In this document: piece by piece, positions 18,147 through 26,054 of the stretch
Layout: each line of letters starts with the position of its first letter
Position numbering within the stretch: position 1 is the first letter of the stretch
Source: an uncultured Collinsella sp.
GTDB lineage: Bacteria; Actinomycetota; Coriobacteriia; Coriobacteriales; Coriobacteriaceae
Length of the DNA: 36,695 nucleotides
Assembly: GCA_900552145.1 (NCBI GenBank)
Contig: URYW01000010.1
Span: forward strand, 1-36,695
Direction of reading: 5' to 3'
Notes under the pieces: generated by a model
Seen by the model: only the letters and a program-made list of their open reading frames with translations
The model's database searches: none
Told to the model about the DNA's origin: nothing
Program-made: the position numbers and the translations under genes

Positions 18147-19610
18147 ATGAGCTCTGAAAAACGAGGAACGATTGGTTCGTTCGCTCTGCTGGGCATGACG
18201 GTCGCCGCCGTGTTCGGTATCAAGAACATCATCAACAACAACGCGGCCATCGGCTTGGCAGCTGCGCCGTCGTTCTTCTTCGCCACGCTTTTGTACTTTG
18301 TCCCCTATACCCTGGTTACCGCCGAGTTCGTCGGCCTCAACAAGGACTCCGAGTCTGGCGTGTACGCATGGGTTAAGACCTCGATGGGTGGTCGCTGGGC
18401 GTTCCTGACGGCATTTAGCTACTGGTTCGTTAACCTGTTCTTCTTTGCGTCCGTCCTGCCCAACGTCATCATCTACGCGAGCTACGTGTTCTTTGGTGCC
18501 AACGCCGAGCTTTCGCAGCTGTGGATCACCATTATCGAGATCGTCGTCTTTGCTATCGCCACGTGGGTTTCGACCAAGGGCGCTAAGTGGATCGGCTCCA
18601 TTTCCTCCTTCGGTTCGACCGCGGCTCTCGGCCTGACCGCCGTGTTCATCCTGCTGTCCCTGGCTGCTGCCTTTGGCGGCGTTGAGTTCGCTACGGCTCC
18701 TACTCCCGCTAACATGGCTCCCGACATGAGCAACTTCGCAACTGCGTGGGGCTTCTTCGGTACGCTTGCCTGGATCATCCAGGGCGTTGGCGGCGCTGAG
18801 TCTGTCGGCGTGTTCCTTAACGACCTTAAGGGTGGCGTCAAGGCCTTCGTGCGCACCGTCGTTATCGCCGGCCTGACCATCGGCCTTCTGTATGCAGGCG
18901 CTTCGCTGCTGGTTAACCTGTTCATCCCCGAGGGCGGCGTTGCCATCTCCACCGGTATCTTCGACGTATTCGGCGCTGTCTTTGCCCACTTTGGCATTCC
19001 CATGGAAGTGTCTACGCGCGCCATCGGCTTGATCCTTCTCGCCGCCACGCTGGGCTCCCTCATGATGTGGACCTCCGCTCCCATCAAGGTCTTCTTCACC
19101 GAGATCCCCAAGGGCGTCTTTGGTAGCAAAATCGTCGAGCTCAACGAGCATGGCATTCCCGCCCGCGCCGCTTGGCTGCAGTTCGCCATCGTCGTCCCCA
19201 TCCTGATCATCCCGGCCCTGGGCTCTGGTAACCTCGACGACCTGCTCATGATTGTCACCAACATGACGGCTGCCACCGCTCTGCTCCCGCCGCTGCTGAT
19301 CCTGCTTGCCTACTTTATGCTGCGTAAGAACTTCGACGCTGCTCCCCGTGGCTTCCGCATGGGTTCGCGTACCTTTGGCCTGGTCATTGCTGCATTCCTG
19401 CTTGTGGTCTTCTGCTTCGTGCTTATCTGCGGCACCATTCCGCTCGATCAGCCTCTGTGGCTGACGCTGGTCTACAACGTTGGCGGCGTGGTTGTCTTCC
19501 TGGGCCTTGCCGTGATGTGGTACAACCGCTACATTAACCGCCTGCGCGAGACCGATCCCGAGGCCGCCGAGAACGAGCTTCGCCCCTCCGTCCTCGACAT
19601 GATGGAGTAG
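18147..19610 (+). CDS. APC-superfamily amino-acid permease or antiporter
   Basis: A 487-residue integral membrane protein with about 12 hydrophobic segments. The N-terminus GTIGSFALLGMTVAAVFGIKNIINNNAAIGLAA and the glycine-rich start of helix 1 fit the APC superfamily. Segments such as VTAEFVGLNKDSESGVYAWVKTSMGGRWAF recall the glutamate/GABA antiporter branch (GadC and YjeM relatives). Substrate cannot be read from sequence. ATG 18147 is preferred over the in-frame TTG 18135 because GGGAGG (18137-18142) lies 4 nt before ATG. Despite lying downstream of ebgAC it does not look like a sugar carrier, so the lactose uptake protein is not evident in this window. Confidence 0.82.
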   Translation: MSSEKRGTIGSFALLGMTVAAVFGIKNIINNNAAIGLAAAPSFFFATLLYFVPYTLVTAEFVGLNKDSESGVYAWVKTSMGGRWAFLTAFSYWFVNLFFFASVLPNVIIYASYVFFGANAELSQLWITIIEIVVFAIATWVSTKGAKWIGSISSFGSTAALGLTAVFILLSLAAAFGGVEFATAPTPANMAPDMSNFATAWGFFGTLAWIIQGVGGAESVGVFLNDLKGGVKAFVRTVVIAGLTIGLLYAGASLLVNLFIPEGGVAISTGIFDVFGAVFAHFGIPMEVSTRAIGLILLAATLGSLMMWTSAPIKVFFTEIPKGVFGSKIVELNEHGIPARAAWLQFAIVVPILIIPALGSGNLDDLLMIVTNMTAATALLPPLLILLAYFMLRKNFDAAPRGFRMGSRTFGLVIAAFLLVVFCFVLICGTIPLDQPLWLTLVYNVGGVVVFLGLAVMWYNRYINRLRETDPEAAENELRPSVLDMME

Positions 19611-19660
19611 CGGCTAGGATTAATCTACGGCTGTGGAATAAATCGATTCCCTTTCCTAAG

Positions 19661-19687
19661 GAGGGGCCTTACGAGGCCCCTTCTTTT
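19661..19687 (+). terminator. Terminator after the permease
   Basis: GAGGGGCC (19661-19668) with GGCCCCTT (19675-19682), 6-nt loop TTACGA, then CTTTTG. Compact GC-rich stem and T-rich tail. Confidence 0.85.
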
Positions 19688-19720
19688 GTGTTTTGGGGCA
19701 TGGTTTTGGACCCCGTGTTC

Positions 19721-19928
19721 AAAAAATGCCAAATATGAGTACTGTTGCAAAAGAGGTGTCATATTTTTTGGCCTGTTCTGAGCGAAAATGGGCTCATAAT
19801 CAATTTATCTAACCCCCTTTAAAGGGCGTTTGACGGCTTTCAACCTCTTCGAATCGCTCAAAGTAGGCAATTTGCTCTCGATTTTGCTGCTACTAAATTG
19901 GTGACAGTACTCATATTTGCCACTTTTT
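19721..19928. repeat. 208-bp element with 25-bp terminal inverted repeats
   Basis: Left arm 19721-19745 begins AAAAAATGCCAAATATGAGT. The right arm 19904-19928 is its inverted complement at 23 of 25 positions. The interior (158 bp) is AT-rich compared with the neighbours and holds no gene. Size and structure resemble a MITE, but no clear target-site duplication was seen; GTGTTC occurs just left of the element and again 9 bp to its right. A pair of distant operators for the downstream HPr-like gene is an alternative. The 13-mer AAAAAATGCCAAA recurs at 28423-28435 upstream of a LacI-type gene. Confidence 0.6.
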
Positions 19929-20032
19929 GCCCACGAGGTGTTCAGAGGAGCTCTCGACAAGCATCTAACGCTACAATAACTACCACGTGGCTGGGTTTTG
20001 CCGGCCGAATGTGCGATGTCGTGGGAGGGGAC

Positions 20033-20281
20033 ATGGTCGAGTTTACAAAGACGATTAAAGATCCGTTGGGATTGCATGCCCGCCCGGTTGCGCTGCTTTA
20101 TGACATTATCGCCAAGCATCGTAGTGACGTGTCGGTTTCGATTGGCAATCGTCATGTCGATGGCCGCGACGTTATAGGGCTCATGGCACTCTGTGGCGAA
20201 TGTGGCGAGGACATCGTGTTCCGCGTTTCGGGCGTGGATGAGGCCTCCTGTGTCACATCGATCAGAAATCTCTCGCTCTAA
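20033..20281 (+). CDS. HPr-like phosphocarrier protein
   Basis: A small protein of 82 residues with the HPr signature LGLHARPVALLYD, in which the His (residue 15) would be phosphorylated by PTS enzyme I. The segment that normally carries regulatory Ser46 reads GRDVIGLMAL, with Asp where the Ser is expected, so HPr-kinase control would be lost or mimicked. ATG 20033 lies after GGGAGGGG (20023-20030); the in-frame GTG at 20021 overlaps that site and is less likely. No enzyme I or other PTS gene is near, and a strong terminator follows, so it is an isolated gene. It may serve a sugar PTS or a regulatory function. Confidence 0.85.
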   Translation: MVEFTKTIKDPLGLHARPVALLYDIIAKHRSDVSVSIGNRHVDGRDVIGLMALCGECGEDIVFRVSGVDEASCVTSIRNLSL

Positions 20282-20290
20282 GCATGATAG

Positions 20291-20326
20291 GGCGCGGTAA
20301 AGGATGGTCCTTTGCCGCGCCTTTTT
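20291..20326 (+). terminator. Terminator after the HPr-like gene
   Basis: A 14-bp stem, GGCGCGGTAAAGGA (20291-20304) with TCCTTTGCCGCGCC (20308-20321) including one G-U pair, 3-nt loop TGG, then TTTTT. Confidence 0.93.
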
Positions 20327-20372
20327 GTTTCATATAGGAAACTTTTTCGAAATCTGAATGGGGACCCTTTCC

Positions 20373-20428
20373 AAAAAGTTAACCACGTGCTAGTTTACTA
20401 TAGCGAACATAGACGTGGTTAACTTTTT
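20373..20428. promoter_or_regulatory. Perfect 16-bp inverted repeat upstream of feoA
   Basis: AAAAAGTTAACCACGT (20373-20388) and ACGTGGTTAACTTTTT (20413-20428) are perfect inverted complements around a 24-bp AT-rich spacer with a promoter-like TACTATAG. The outer A and T tracts would also make it a bidirectional-terminator-like hairpin, but the HPr-like gene already has one. Position 41 bp before feoA suggests iron-dependent control, with the GGTTAAC half-sites faintly recalling DtxR-type boxes. The regulator is not encoded nearby. Confidence 0.6.
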
Positions 20429-20469
20429 ACGCGTCGATGTTGAGGACGAACTGACGTTAGGAGCAACTC

Positions 20470-20712
20470 ATGTCTTGCGGACCGCAGATGCCGGCCATGC
20501 CGCTTTCGATGGTAAAAGCGGGCGAAACCGTGCGCGTGTCTCGTGTAAAGGGCAATGAGGACATGAAACACCACCTCAAGGACCTCGGCTTTGTCGAGGG
20601 CAACGAAATCCACGTGGTGAGCTCGAGTGGTGCCAATATCATCGTCACGGTGCTGGGCGCACGCTTTGGCATCGATTCCAAGGTTGCCATGCACATCATG
20701 ACCGTCGGTTAG
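20470..20712 (+). CDS. feoA: FeoA-domain protein, first copy
   Basis: A cytoplasmic SH3-like accessory protein of Fe(II) transport, thought to modulate FeoB. It has 80 residues, with the FeoA pattern of an opening basic strand (GETVRVSRVKG), then HHLKDLGFVEGNEIHVV (35-51), and a final strand block (GARFGIDSKVAMHIMTV). The N-terminal extension SCGPQMPAMPLSM carries a single Cys. ATG 20470 follows TTAGGAG by about 7 nt. It is the first gene of the feoA-feoA-feoB operon, 39 nt ahead of the second feoA. Having two FeoA proteins before FeoB is a common arrangement. Confidence 0.9.
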   Translation: MSCGPQMPAMPLSMVKAGETVRVSRVKGNEDMKHHLKDLGFVEGNEIHVVSSSGANIIVTVLGARFGIDSKVAMHIMTVG

Positions 20713-20751
20713 TCAGCAGCATTTCATAAAAACCGAAAGGGGGACAAGAGG

Positions 20752-20973
20752 ATGAAGACGTTGGGTGACGTTAAGGTGGGCGAGAGCTCTACCATCGTCA
20801 AGCTTCACGGTGAGGGTGCGCTTCGCCGCCACCTTATGGACCTGGGGCTCATCAAGGGCACTTCGTTCAAGGTCGTGAAGGTTGCACCGCTCGGTGATCC
20901 GGTCGAGATCAACGTGCGCGGCTACGAGCTTTCCATCCGCAAGGAGGAGGCGGCCGTCGTCGAGGTCCAGTAA
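20752..20973 (+). CDS. feoA: FeoA-domain protein, second copy
   Basis: A 73-residue FeoA paralogue: KVGESSTIVKLHGEGALRRHLMDLGLIKGTSFKVVKVAPLGDPVEINVRGYELSIRKEEA, read as consecutive strands, carries the family signature RRHLMDLGL...GDPVEI..RGYELSIR. It is closer to the classical FeoA consensus than the first copy, so it is probably the main FeoB partner. It lies 39 nt after the first copy and 123 nt before feoB on the same strand. AGAGG directly before ATG 20752 and GGGGG further upstream give a workable ribosome site. Confidence 0.92.
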   Translation: MKTLGDVKVGESSTIVKLHGEGALRRHLMDLGLIKGTSFKVVKVAPLGDPVEINVRGYELSIRKEEAAVVEVQ

Positions 20974-21096
20974 GGGCTCGCCGCGTGTATTTCTGCAGGT
21001 AAAGTTAGGTATTTCTAACTTAATGCAGCAACTTTGAAGCACATTATCCAGCCCGCGCGGAGAAAGCAGCGCGGGCACACAAGGAAGAAGGATTGA

Positions 21097-23424
21097 ATGG
21101 CGGATTCTCAGATCCATGTCGCGCTGGCGGGTAACCCCAACTGCGGCAAGACCACGCTTTTCAACCTGATCACCGGCGCCAACGGCTACGTTGGCAACTG
21201 GCCCGGCGTCACGGTTGAGAAAAAGGAGGCCAAGCTCCTAAGCGACAAGAACGTTACCATCACGGACCTCCCTGGCATCTACTCGCTTTCCCCCTACAGC
21301 CCCGAGGAGCAATGCTCGCGCGATTACCTCATGAGCGGCGAGCCCGATGTCGTCGTTCAGGTTGTCGACGCCACCAACCTCGAGCGCAACCTGTACCTGG
21401 CGCTTCAGGTTATCGAGACCGGCCTGCCCGTGGTCGTCGCCCTCAACATGGCCGACTTGGTCGAGAAGAACGGCGACAAGATCGACACGGACAAGCTCTC
21501 CAAGAAGCTCGGTTGTCCGGTCATGATGATCTCGGCTCTTAAGAACAAGGGCATCAAGGAGCTCTTCGAGCAGGTCAAGAAGTCCGCAGCTTCCAAGGGC
21601 CAGGTGCCGGAGCACAAGTTCGATTCCTCCATCGAGGACGTTCTGACGCATATCGAGAACAACCTTCCGGCGAGCGTTCCCGCCAACAAGCGCCGCTATT
21701 ACGCCGTCAAGCTGTTCGAGCGTGATGCAGACGCCTGCAAACTCATCAACCTCACCAAGGAGAATGCCGCTCGCGTGGAGGAGCTGGTCGCCCAGTGCGA
21801 GCAGGACTGCGACGACGATGCCGAGTCCATCATCACCGGTGAGCGCTACGGCGTGATCGCTCACATCATCGACGAGTGCCTCACCAAAGCCCCGGCCAAG
21901 ATGAGCACCTCCGAGAAGATCGACCGCGTGGTTACCAACCGTATCCTGGGCCTGCCGATTTTTGTCGTCATCATGTTCTGCGTGTACTACATCGCCGTTT
22001 CCACCTTGGGTGGCACGGTGACGGACTTCACCAACGACCAGCTCTTCGGCACCGACGGCTGGTACGTGCTCGGTCAGGGCCGCGACGCTTACGACGCGGC
22101 TGTCGAGGCCGCGGGTGACGACGCCGACTCGGTCGACCCGGCACAGTACGGCCCCTATGTCCCGGGTATCACCACCATGGTGCACGATGCCCTCGTGGCG
22201 GGTGGCACCGAGGACGGTGGCCTGGTCGATTCGCTGGTCTGCGACGGTATCGTTGGCGGCCTGGGCGCCATCTTCGGCTTTGTGCCGCAGATGTTCCTGC
22301 TGTTCGTGATGCTGTCCTTCCTGGAGGACTGCGGCTACATGGCCCGCGTCGCCTTCATCATGGACCGCGTGTTCCGCCGCTTTGGCCTGTCCGGTAAGTC
22401 GTTCATCCCCATGCTCGTGTCCTCGGGCTGCGGCGTCCCCGGCGTCATGGCCACCAAGACCATCGAGAACGAGAAGGACCGCCGCATGACGGTCATGACC
22501 ACCACGTTCATCCCCTGCGGCGCCAAGCTGCCGATCATCGCCCTGCTCATGGGCTCCATCATTGGCGATTCTTCCACCACGGCCGCATGGATCAGCCCGC
22601 TCTTCTACTTCCTGGGCGTCTTTGCCGTCATCGCCTCGGGCCTCATGCTCAAGAAGACCAAGCTCTTCGCCGGTCGCCCGACGCCGTTTGTTATGGAGCT
22701 TCCTGCCTACCACTTCCCGGCGATTCGCTCTTGGGCGCTGCACGTGTGGGAGCGCTGCTGGGCCTTTATCAAGAAGGCCGGCACGGTCATCTTCGCGTCC
22801 ACCGTCGTCGTTTGGTTCCTCTCCAACTTTGGTAGCTATAACGGTTCCTTTGGCTTCCTGCCTGCGATGGACGGCATCCCCGAGGAGTTCATGGACTACT
22901 CCGTGCTTGCCATGCTCGGCAACCTGATCGCCTGGATCTTCGCCCCGCTCGGCTTTAGCACCTGGCAGGCAACAGCACTGTCCGTCTCGGGTCTTGTCGC
23001 CAAGGAGAACGTCGTCGCCACCGCCGGCTCGCTGCTGTCCGTTGCCGATGCCGCCGAGACCGATCCGAGCCTGTGGACCGCGTTCGCCGGCATGTTCCCG
23101 ACCATGGGCGCTTGCGTTGCCTTTGGCGCTTTCAACCTGCTGTGCGCTCCGTGCTTTGCCGCTATGGGTACCATCCGCAACCAGATGGACTCCGGCAAGT
23201 GGACCGCGATTGCCCTCGGCTACGAGTGCGCCTTTGCCTGGGTGATCGGCCTGTTCATCAACCAGTTCTACAACCTGCTTGTTCTTGGACAGTTTGGTAT
23301 CTGGACGGTGGTGGCCATCGTGCTGCTGGTTGCGATGCTCTTCCAGATCTTCCGTCCCATGCCTAAGCATGTATGGACCGACGAGGACGAGACCAACGCT
23401 GCTTCCGCCGCAGTTTCCGCTTAA
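21097..23424 (+). CDS. feoB: Ferrous iron transporter FeoB
   Basis: The membrane Fe(II) importer with a cytoplasmic GTPase-like domain; 775 residues. G1 is GNPNCGKT (12-19), G2 lies in WPGVTVE, G3 is DLPGIYSL near 56 and G4 is NMAD near 118. A helical domain follows to about residue 280. The membrane part contains the FeoB gate motifs GCGVPGVMATKTIENEKDRRMTV near 445-467 and a second Gate block with the Cys-rich stretch FNLLCAPCFAAMGTIRNQM near 680. A long acidic insertion between the first two membrane segments (about 320-375) is probably extracellular. A strong terminator follows. Confidence 0.97.
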   Translation: MADSQIHVALAGNPNCGKTTLFNLITGANGYVGNWPGVTVEKKEAKLLSDKNVTITDLPGIYSLSPYSPEEQCSRDYLMSGEPDVVVQVVDATNLERNLYLALQVIETGLPVVVALNMADLVEKNGDKIDTDKLSKKLGCPVMMISALKNKGIKELFEQVKKSAASKGQVPEHKFDSSIEDVLTHIENNLPASVPANKRRYYAVKLFERDADACKLINLTKENAARVEELVAQCEQDCDDDAESIITGERYGVIAHIIDECLTKAPAKMSTSEKIDRVVTNRILGLPIFVVIMFCVYYIAVSTLGGTVTDFTNDQLFGTDGWYVLGQGRDAYDAAVEAAGDDADSVDPAQYGPYVPGITTMVHDALVAGGTEDGGLVDSLVCDGIVGGLGAIFGFVPQMFLLFVMLSFLEDCGYMARVAFIMDRVFRRFGLSGKSFIPMLVSSGCGVPGVMATKTIENEKDRRMTVMTTTFIPCGAKLPIIALLMGSIIGDSSTTAAWISPLFYFLGVFAVIASGLMLKKTKLFAGRPTPFVMELPAYHFPAIRSWALHVWERCWAFIKKAGTVIFASTVVVWFLSNFGSYNGSFGFLPAMDGIPEEFMDYSVLAMLGNLIAWIFAPLGFSTWQATALSVSGLVAKENVVATAGSLLSVADAAETDPSLWTAFAGMFPTMGACVAFGAFNLLCAPCFAAMGTIRNQMDSGKWTAIALGYECAFAWVIGLFINQFYNLLVLGQFGIWTVVAIVLLVAMLFQIFRPMPKHVWTDEDETNAASAAVSA

Positions 23425-23453
23425 GTCCGAATAAGGATTAACCCCTTTCCACG

Positions 23454-23486
23454 AGCCCGGGTGTCCCAGCGACACTCGGGCTTTTT
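23454..23486 (+). terminator. Terminator after feoB
   Basis: A 12-bp stem, AGCCCGGGTGTC (23454-23465) with GACACTCGGGCT (23471-23482) including one G-U pair, 5-nt loop, then TTTTT. Confidence 0.93.
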
Positions 23487-23599
23487 GGTGGGGGAGATGT
23501 GGCGTTTCCGCAGATAAAACCGACCAAAATAAACCTGTCCCTTTTTGTTAGGTGGAGAATGGGGTAAAGTAAGTGGTGGCTAACTAGAGGAGGCTTGCT

Positions 23600-23800
23600 A
23601 TGGCACCTATCGATATTGTTGTACTGGCTGTTATCGGTATTGCGTTTGTTGCCGTGTGCGTGCGCATCTACCGCAAGGGCACCTGTGCCGACTGCGCTCA
23701 GGGTGGCGTTTGCACGGGGCATTGCTCCAACAAAAAGACGTGCGCCGCACTTAAGGGCGTGGACAAAATCGCCGAAGACTTGGGCCGCGGTATTCATTAG
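23600..23800 (+). CDS. FeoB-associated Cys-rich membrane peptide
   Basis: 66 residues. One N-terminal membrane helix (IDIVVLAVIGIAFVAVCVRIY, with the longest hydrophobic run at 4-20) is followed by a short Cys-rich tail with five cysteines (CADCAQGGVCTGHCSNKKTC, 29-48). This fits the small FeoB-associated family often found after feoB; its role is not established, and metal or Fe-S binding or FeoB maturation are guesses. ATG 23600 follows AGAGGAGG with about 7 nt spacing. It lies after the feoB terminator, so it may have its own promoter; a TAAAGT at 23565-23570 with a T-rich region 17 bp upstream is a weak candidate. Confidence 0.82.
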   Translation: MAPIDIVVLAVIGIAFVAVCVRIYRKGTCADCAQGGVCTGHCSNKKTCAALKGVDKIAEDLGRGIH

Positions 23801-23837
23801 CCGACCGGCGTTTGGGAATGATTGACTTCGGATACGG

Positions 23838-23882
23838 CGGTTGCTGATACGATAAGTACGTTAGCAACTGCCGCCGAGCGGC
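23838..23882 (+). promoter_or_regulatory. Inverted repeat upstream of the OYE-type reductase
   Basis: GGCGGTTGCT (23838-23847) and AGCAACTGCCGCC (about 23863-23875) form a stem with a 2-nt bulge around a 15-bp spacer. A TTGACT hexamer lies at 23822-23827, but a matching -10 at the right spacing is poor. It lies 28 bp before the reductase start and is either an operator or a leader hairpin. Confidence 0.4.
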
Positions 23883-23902
23883 TCAAACGAAAGGAACCCT
23901 GT

Positions 23903-25852
23903 ATGGAGTCCTCCGCCTATCCGATGCTCTTTAGCCCGATCAAGGTCGGTACGACCGAGGTCAAGAACCGCGTCTTTATGCCGCCGGTATCTACCAACCT
24001 GGCCGATCACGGATATGTGACCGACGATTTGGTCGATCATTACCGTGCCCGTGCCAAGGGCGGCGTAGGCCTGATCATCACCGAGGTCGTGACGGTCGAG
24101 CCCACCTATACCTATCTGCCGGGTGACATGTGCTGTTACGATGACACGTTTATCCCTGGCTGGGAAAAGCTCGCCGCGGCCGTCCACGAGTATGGCTGCA
24201 AGATCATGCCGCAGCTCTTCCACCCCGCCTACATGGCCTTTAACATTCCGGGCACGCCGCGCCTGATCGCTCCGTCCTTTGTGGGCCCGTCTTACGCCCG
24301 CGAGGCGCCGCGCCCCATCACGGTCGATGAGATCCACGAGCTCACGCACCAGTTTGGCGACGCTGCCGTGCGCATGCAGAAGGCCGGCGTCGATGGCGTC
24401 GAGGTCCATGCGGCGCACGCCCACGGCATGCTCGGCGGCTTTTTGACTCCGCTCTACAACAAGCGCACCGACGAGTACGGCGGCTCGCTCGACGCCCGCA
24501 TGCGCTTCCTGCTCGAGGTCATCGCCGAGATTCGCGAGCGCTGCGGCAAGGACTTTATCATCGACGTCCGCATCTCGGGCGATGAGTACACCGATGGCGG
24601 CCTGACCCTCAACGACATGATCTACGTCTCGCGTCGCTTGGAGAAGGCCGGCGTCGACATGATTCACGTGTCGGGCGGCACCACCATCAAGCGCGGCTCC
24701 GCGATTCCCGCCGCCGGTACCCAGCAGGCCTCGCACGCCGCCTGCTCGCGCGAGATCAAAAAGCACGTCAACATTCCTGTCGCCACGGTCGGCCGCATTA
24801 ACGAGGCCTGGATCGCCGAGGAGCTGATCGAGGACGGCGCCGCCGACATCTGCATGATGGGCCGCGCCAATCTGTGCGATGCCGAGTTCTGCAATAAGGC
24901 CGCTGCCGGCAACGCCGACGACATCCGTCCCTGCATTGGCTGCCTGCGCTGCTTGAACGGCATCATGTTTGGCAAGCGCATCTCCTGCACCGTCAACCCG
25001 GACGTGGAGCGCGACGAGGCCGGCTACGAGCCTGCCGCCGAGGTCAAGAACGTGCTCGTTGTGGGCGCCGGTCCTGCGGGCATGGAGGCGGCGTTCATTG
25101 CCGCCAAGCGCGGTCATAACGTTGTGCTCGTGGATAAGCAGGACGAACCGGGCGGCGAGATGCGCATCGCGGCCGTTCCGCCGGCAAAGCAGGAACTCAC
25201 CCGCGTGATCAAGTATCAGTATCGTCGCCTGGCCGAGGCCGGCGTGAAGTGCGTATTTGGCACCGAGCTTACTGCCGAGGACATTCAGCGTGACTACGCC
25301 GGCTACGAGGTCGTCCTGGCTTATGGCTCCGAGCCCATCGCTCCGGCCTTCATGCAGGGCTTTAAGCAGGTTATGACGGCCGACGACCTGCTGGGCGGCA
25401 AGGCTTTCCCGGGCAAGAAGATCGTCATTGTGGGCGGCGGCACCGTCGGCTGCGAGACGGCAGATTACCTGGCCCCGTTGGTCAACGATCTGTCGCCGGC
25501 CAACCGCGATGTCACCGTCATCGAGATGACCAAGACGCTCGCCGCCAACGAGGGTGGCGCCGGCCGCGCGGTGCTCATCACGCGCATGCTCTCCAAGGGC
25601 GTCCACGTGCTGACCGAGGCCAAGGTGACCGAAATCACCGAGGACACCATCAGCTACGAAAAGGACGGCGAGGTCCACACCATCGCCGATGCCGATACAC
25701 TGGTGCTTGCCATGGGCTATCGTCCCAATACCAAGCTGGCCGACGACCTTGCCGCTGCTGGCGTTGCTGTCCACGTGCTGGGCGATGCCCAGAAGTGTGG
25801 CAACATCCGCGATGCCATCGGCGATGGCTACAAGGTTGCCTGCGAGCTCTAG
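23903..25852 (+). CDS. OYE-type NADH:flavin oxidoreductase with Fe-S and FAD domains
   Basis: A 649-residue, three-part enzyme of the 2-enoate / 2,4-dienoyl-CoA reductase class, which also includes bile-acid BaiCD and BaiH. The N-terminal TIM barrel (1-340) binds FMN, with EVHAAHAHGMLGGFLTPLYNKRTDEYGGS near 170-200 supplying the family HxxHxYL-like region and active-site segment. Cysteines 344, 347, 350 and 362 fit the [4Fe-4S] site. The C-terminal half (from about 385) binds FAD and NAD(P), with GAGPAG at 388-393 and GGGTVGCETADYL near 513. Substrate cannot be predicted: candidates are enoates, dienoyl thioesters or steroid-like enones. ATG 23903 follows AAAGGA by 7 nt. Confidence 0.88.
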   Translation: MESSAYPMLFSPIKVGTTEVKNRVFMPPVSTNLADHGYVTDDLVDHYRARAKGGVGLIITEVVTVEPTYTYLPGDMCCYDDTFIPGWEKLAAAVHEYGCKIMPQLFHPAYMAFNIPGTPRLIAPSFVGPSYAREAPRPITVDEIHELTHQFGDAAVRMQKAGVDGVEVHAAHAHGMLGGFLTPLYNKRTDEYGGSLDARMRFLLEVIAEIRERCGKDFIIDVRISGDEYTDGGLTLNDMIYVSRRLEKAGVDMIHVSGGTTIKRGSAIPAAGTQQASHAACSREIKKHVNIPVATVGRINEAWIAEELIEDGAADICMMGRANLCDAEFCNKAAAGNADDIRPCIGCLRCLNGIMFGKRISCTVNPDVERDEAGYEPAAEVKNVLVVGAGPAGMEAAFIAAKRGHNVVLVDKQDEPGGEMRIAAVPPAKQELTRVIKYQYRRLAEAGVKCVFGTELTAEDIQRDYAGYEVVLAYGSEPIAPAFMQGFKQVMTADDLLGGKAFPGKKIVIVGGGTVGCETADYLAPLVNDLSPANRDVTVIEMTKTLAANEGGAGRAVLITRMLSKGVHVLTEAKVTEITEDTISYEKDGEVHTIADADTLVLAMGYRPNTKLADDLAAAGVAVHVLGDAQKCGNIRDAIGDGYKVACEL

Positions 25853-25876
25853 TCAACCCCTTTGCACCAATCGATT

Positions 25877-25920
25877 GCAAAAAGCGGCGGCTGCCCTGTG
25901 TGTTGGGCCGCCGCCGCCTG
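25877..25920 (-). terminator. Minus-strand terminator with long GC stem
   Basis: Read on the minus strand, GCGGCGGCGGCCC and GGGCAGCCGCCGC form a 13-bp stem with one mismatch and an 8-nt loop, followed by TTTTTGC. It serves the minus-strand gene(s) ending just above it and lies directly after the plus-strand reductase stop. Confidence 0.85.
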
Positions 25921-25939
25921 CGTTCGACGGGAAGGCGCA

Positions 25940-26054
25940 GATAGTCCGATTAGGGCCCAGGAGCTCCTTGACCTTGGCGATGATGGCCTCGTCGGTGGCG
26001 TTGGCAAAGAAGTACTCCTGGAACGGTTTTCGTCTTGCAGGGCAGTTGTCGTTT
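25940..26054 (-). pseudogene. Remnant of an unidentified coding sequence
   Basis: Between the ATPase stop (26055) and the terminator, one minus-strand frame reads PFQEYFFANATDEAIIAKVK and then ELLGPNRTICAF. Its codon choice is typical of good genes here (GCC, ATC, AAG, GAG, CTC). No start codon or ribosome site belongs to it; the frame continues from inside the ATPase tail only by chance. It looks like the C-terminal end of a lost gene that left its terminator behind. The parent family was not recognised. Confidence 0.45.

Noticed and set aside
19721..19928. Complete insertion sequence
   Set aside because: At 208 bp with no open frame it cannot encode a transposase; at most it is a non-autonomous element.
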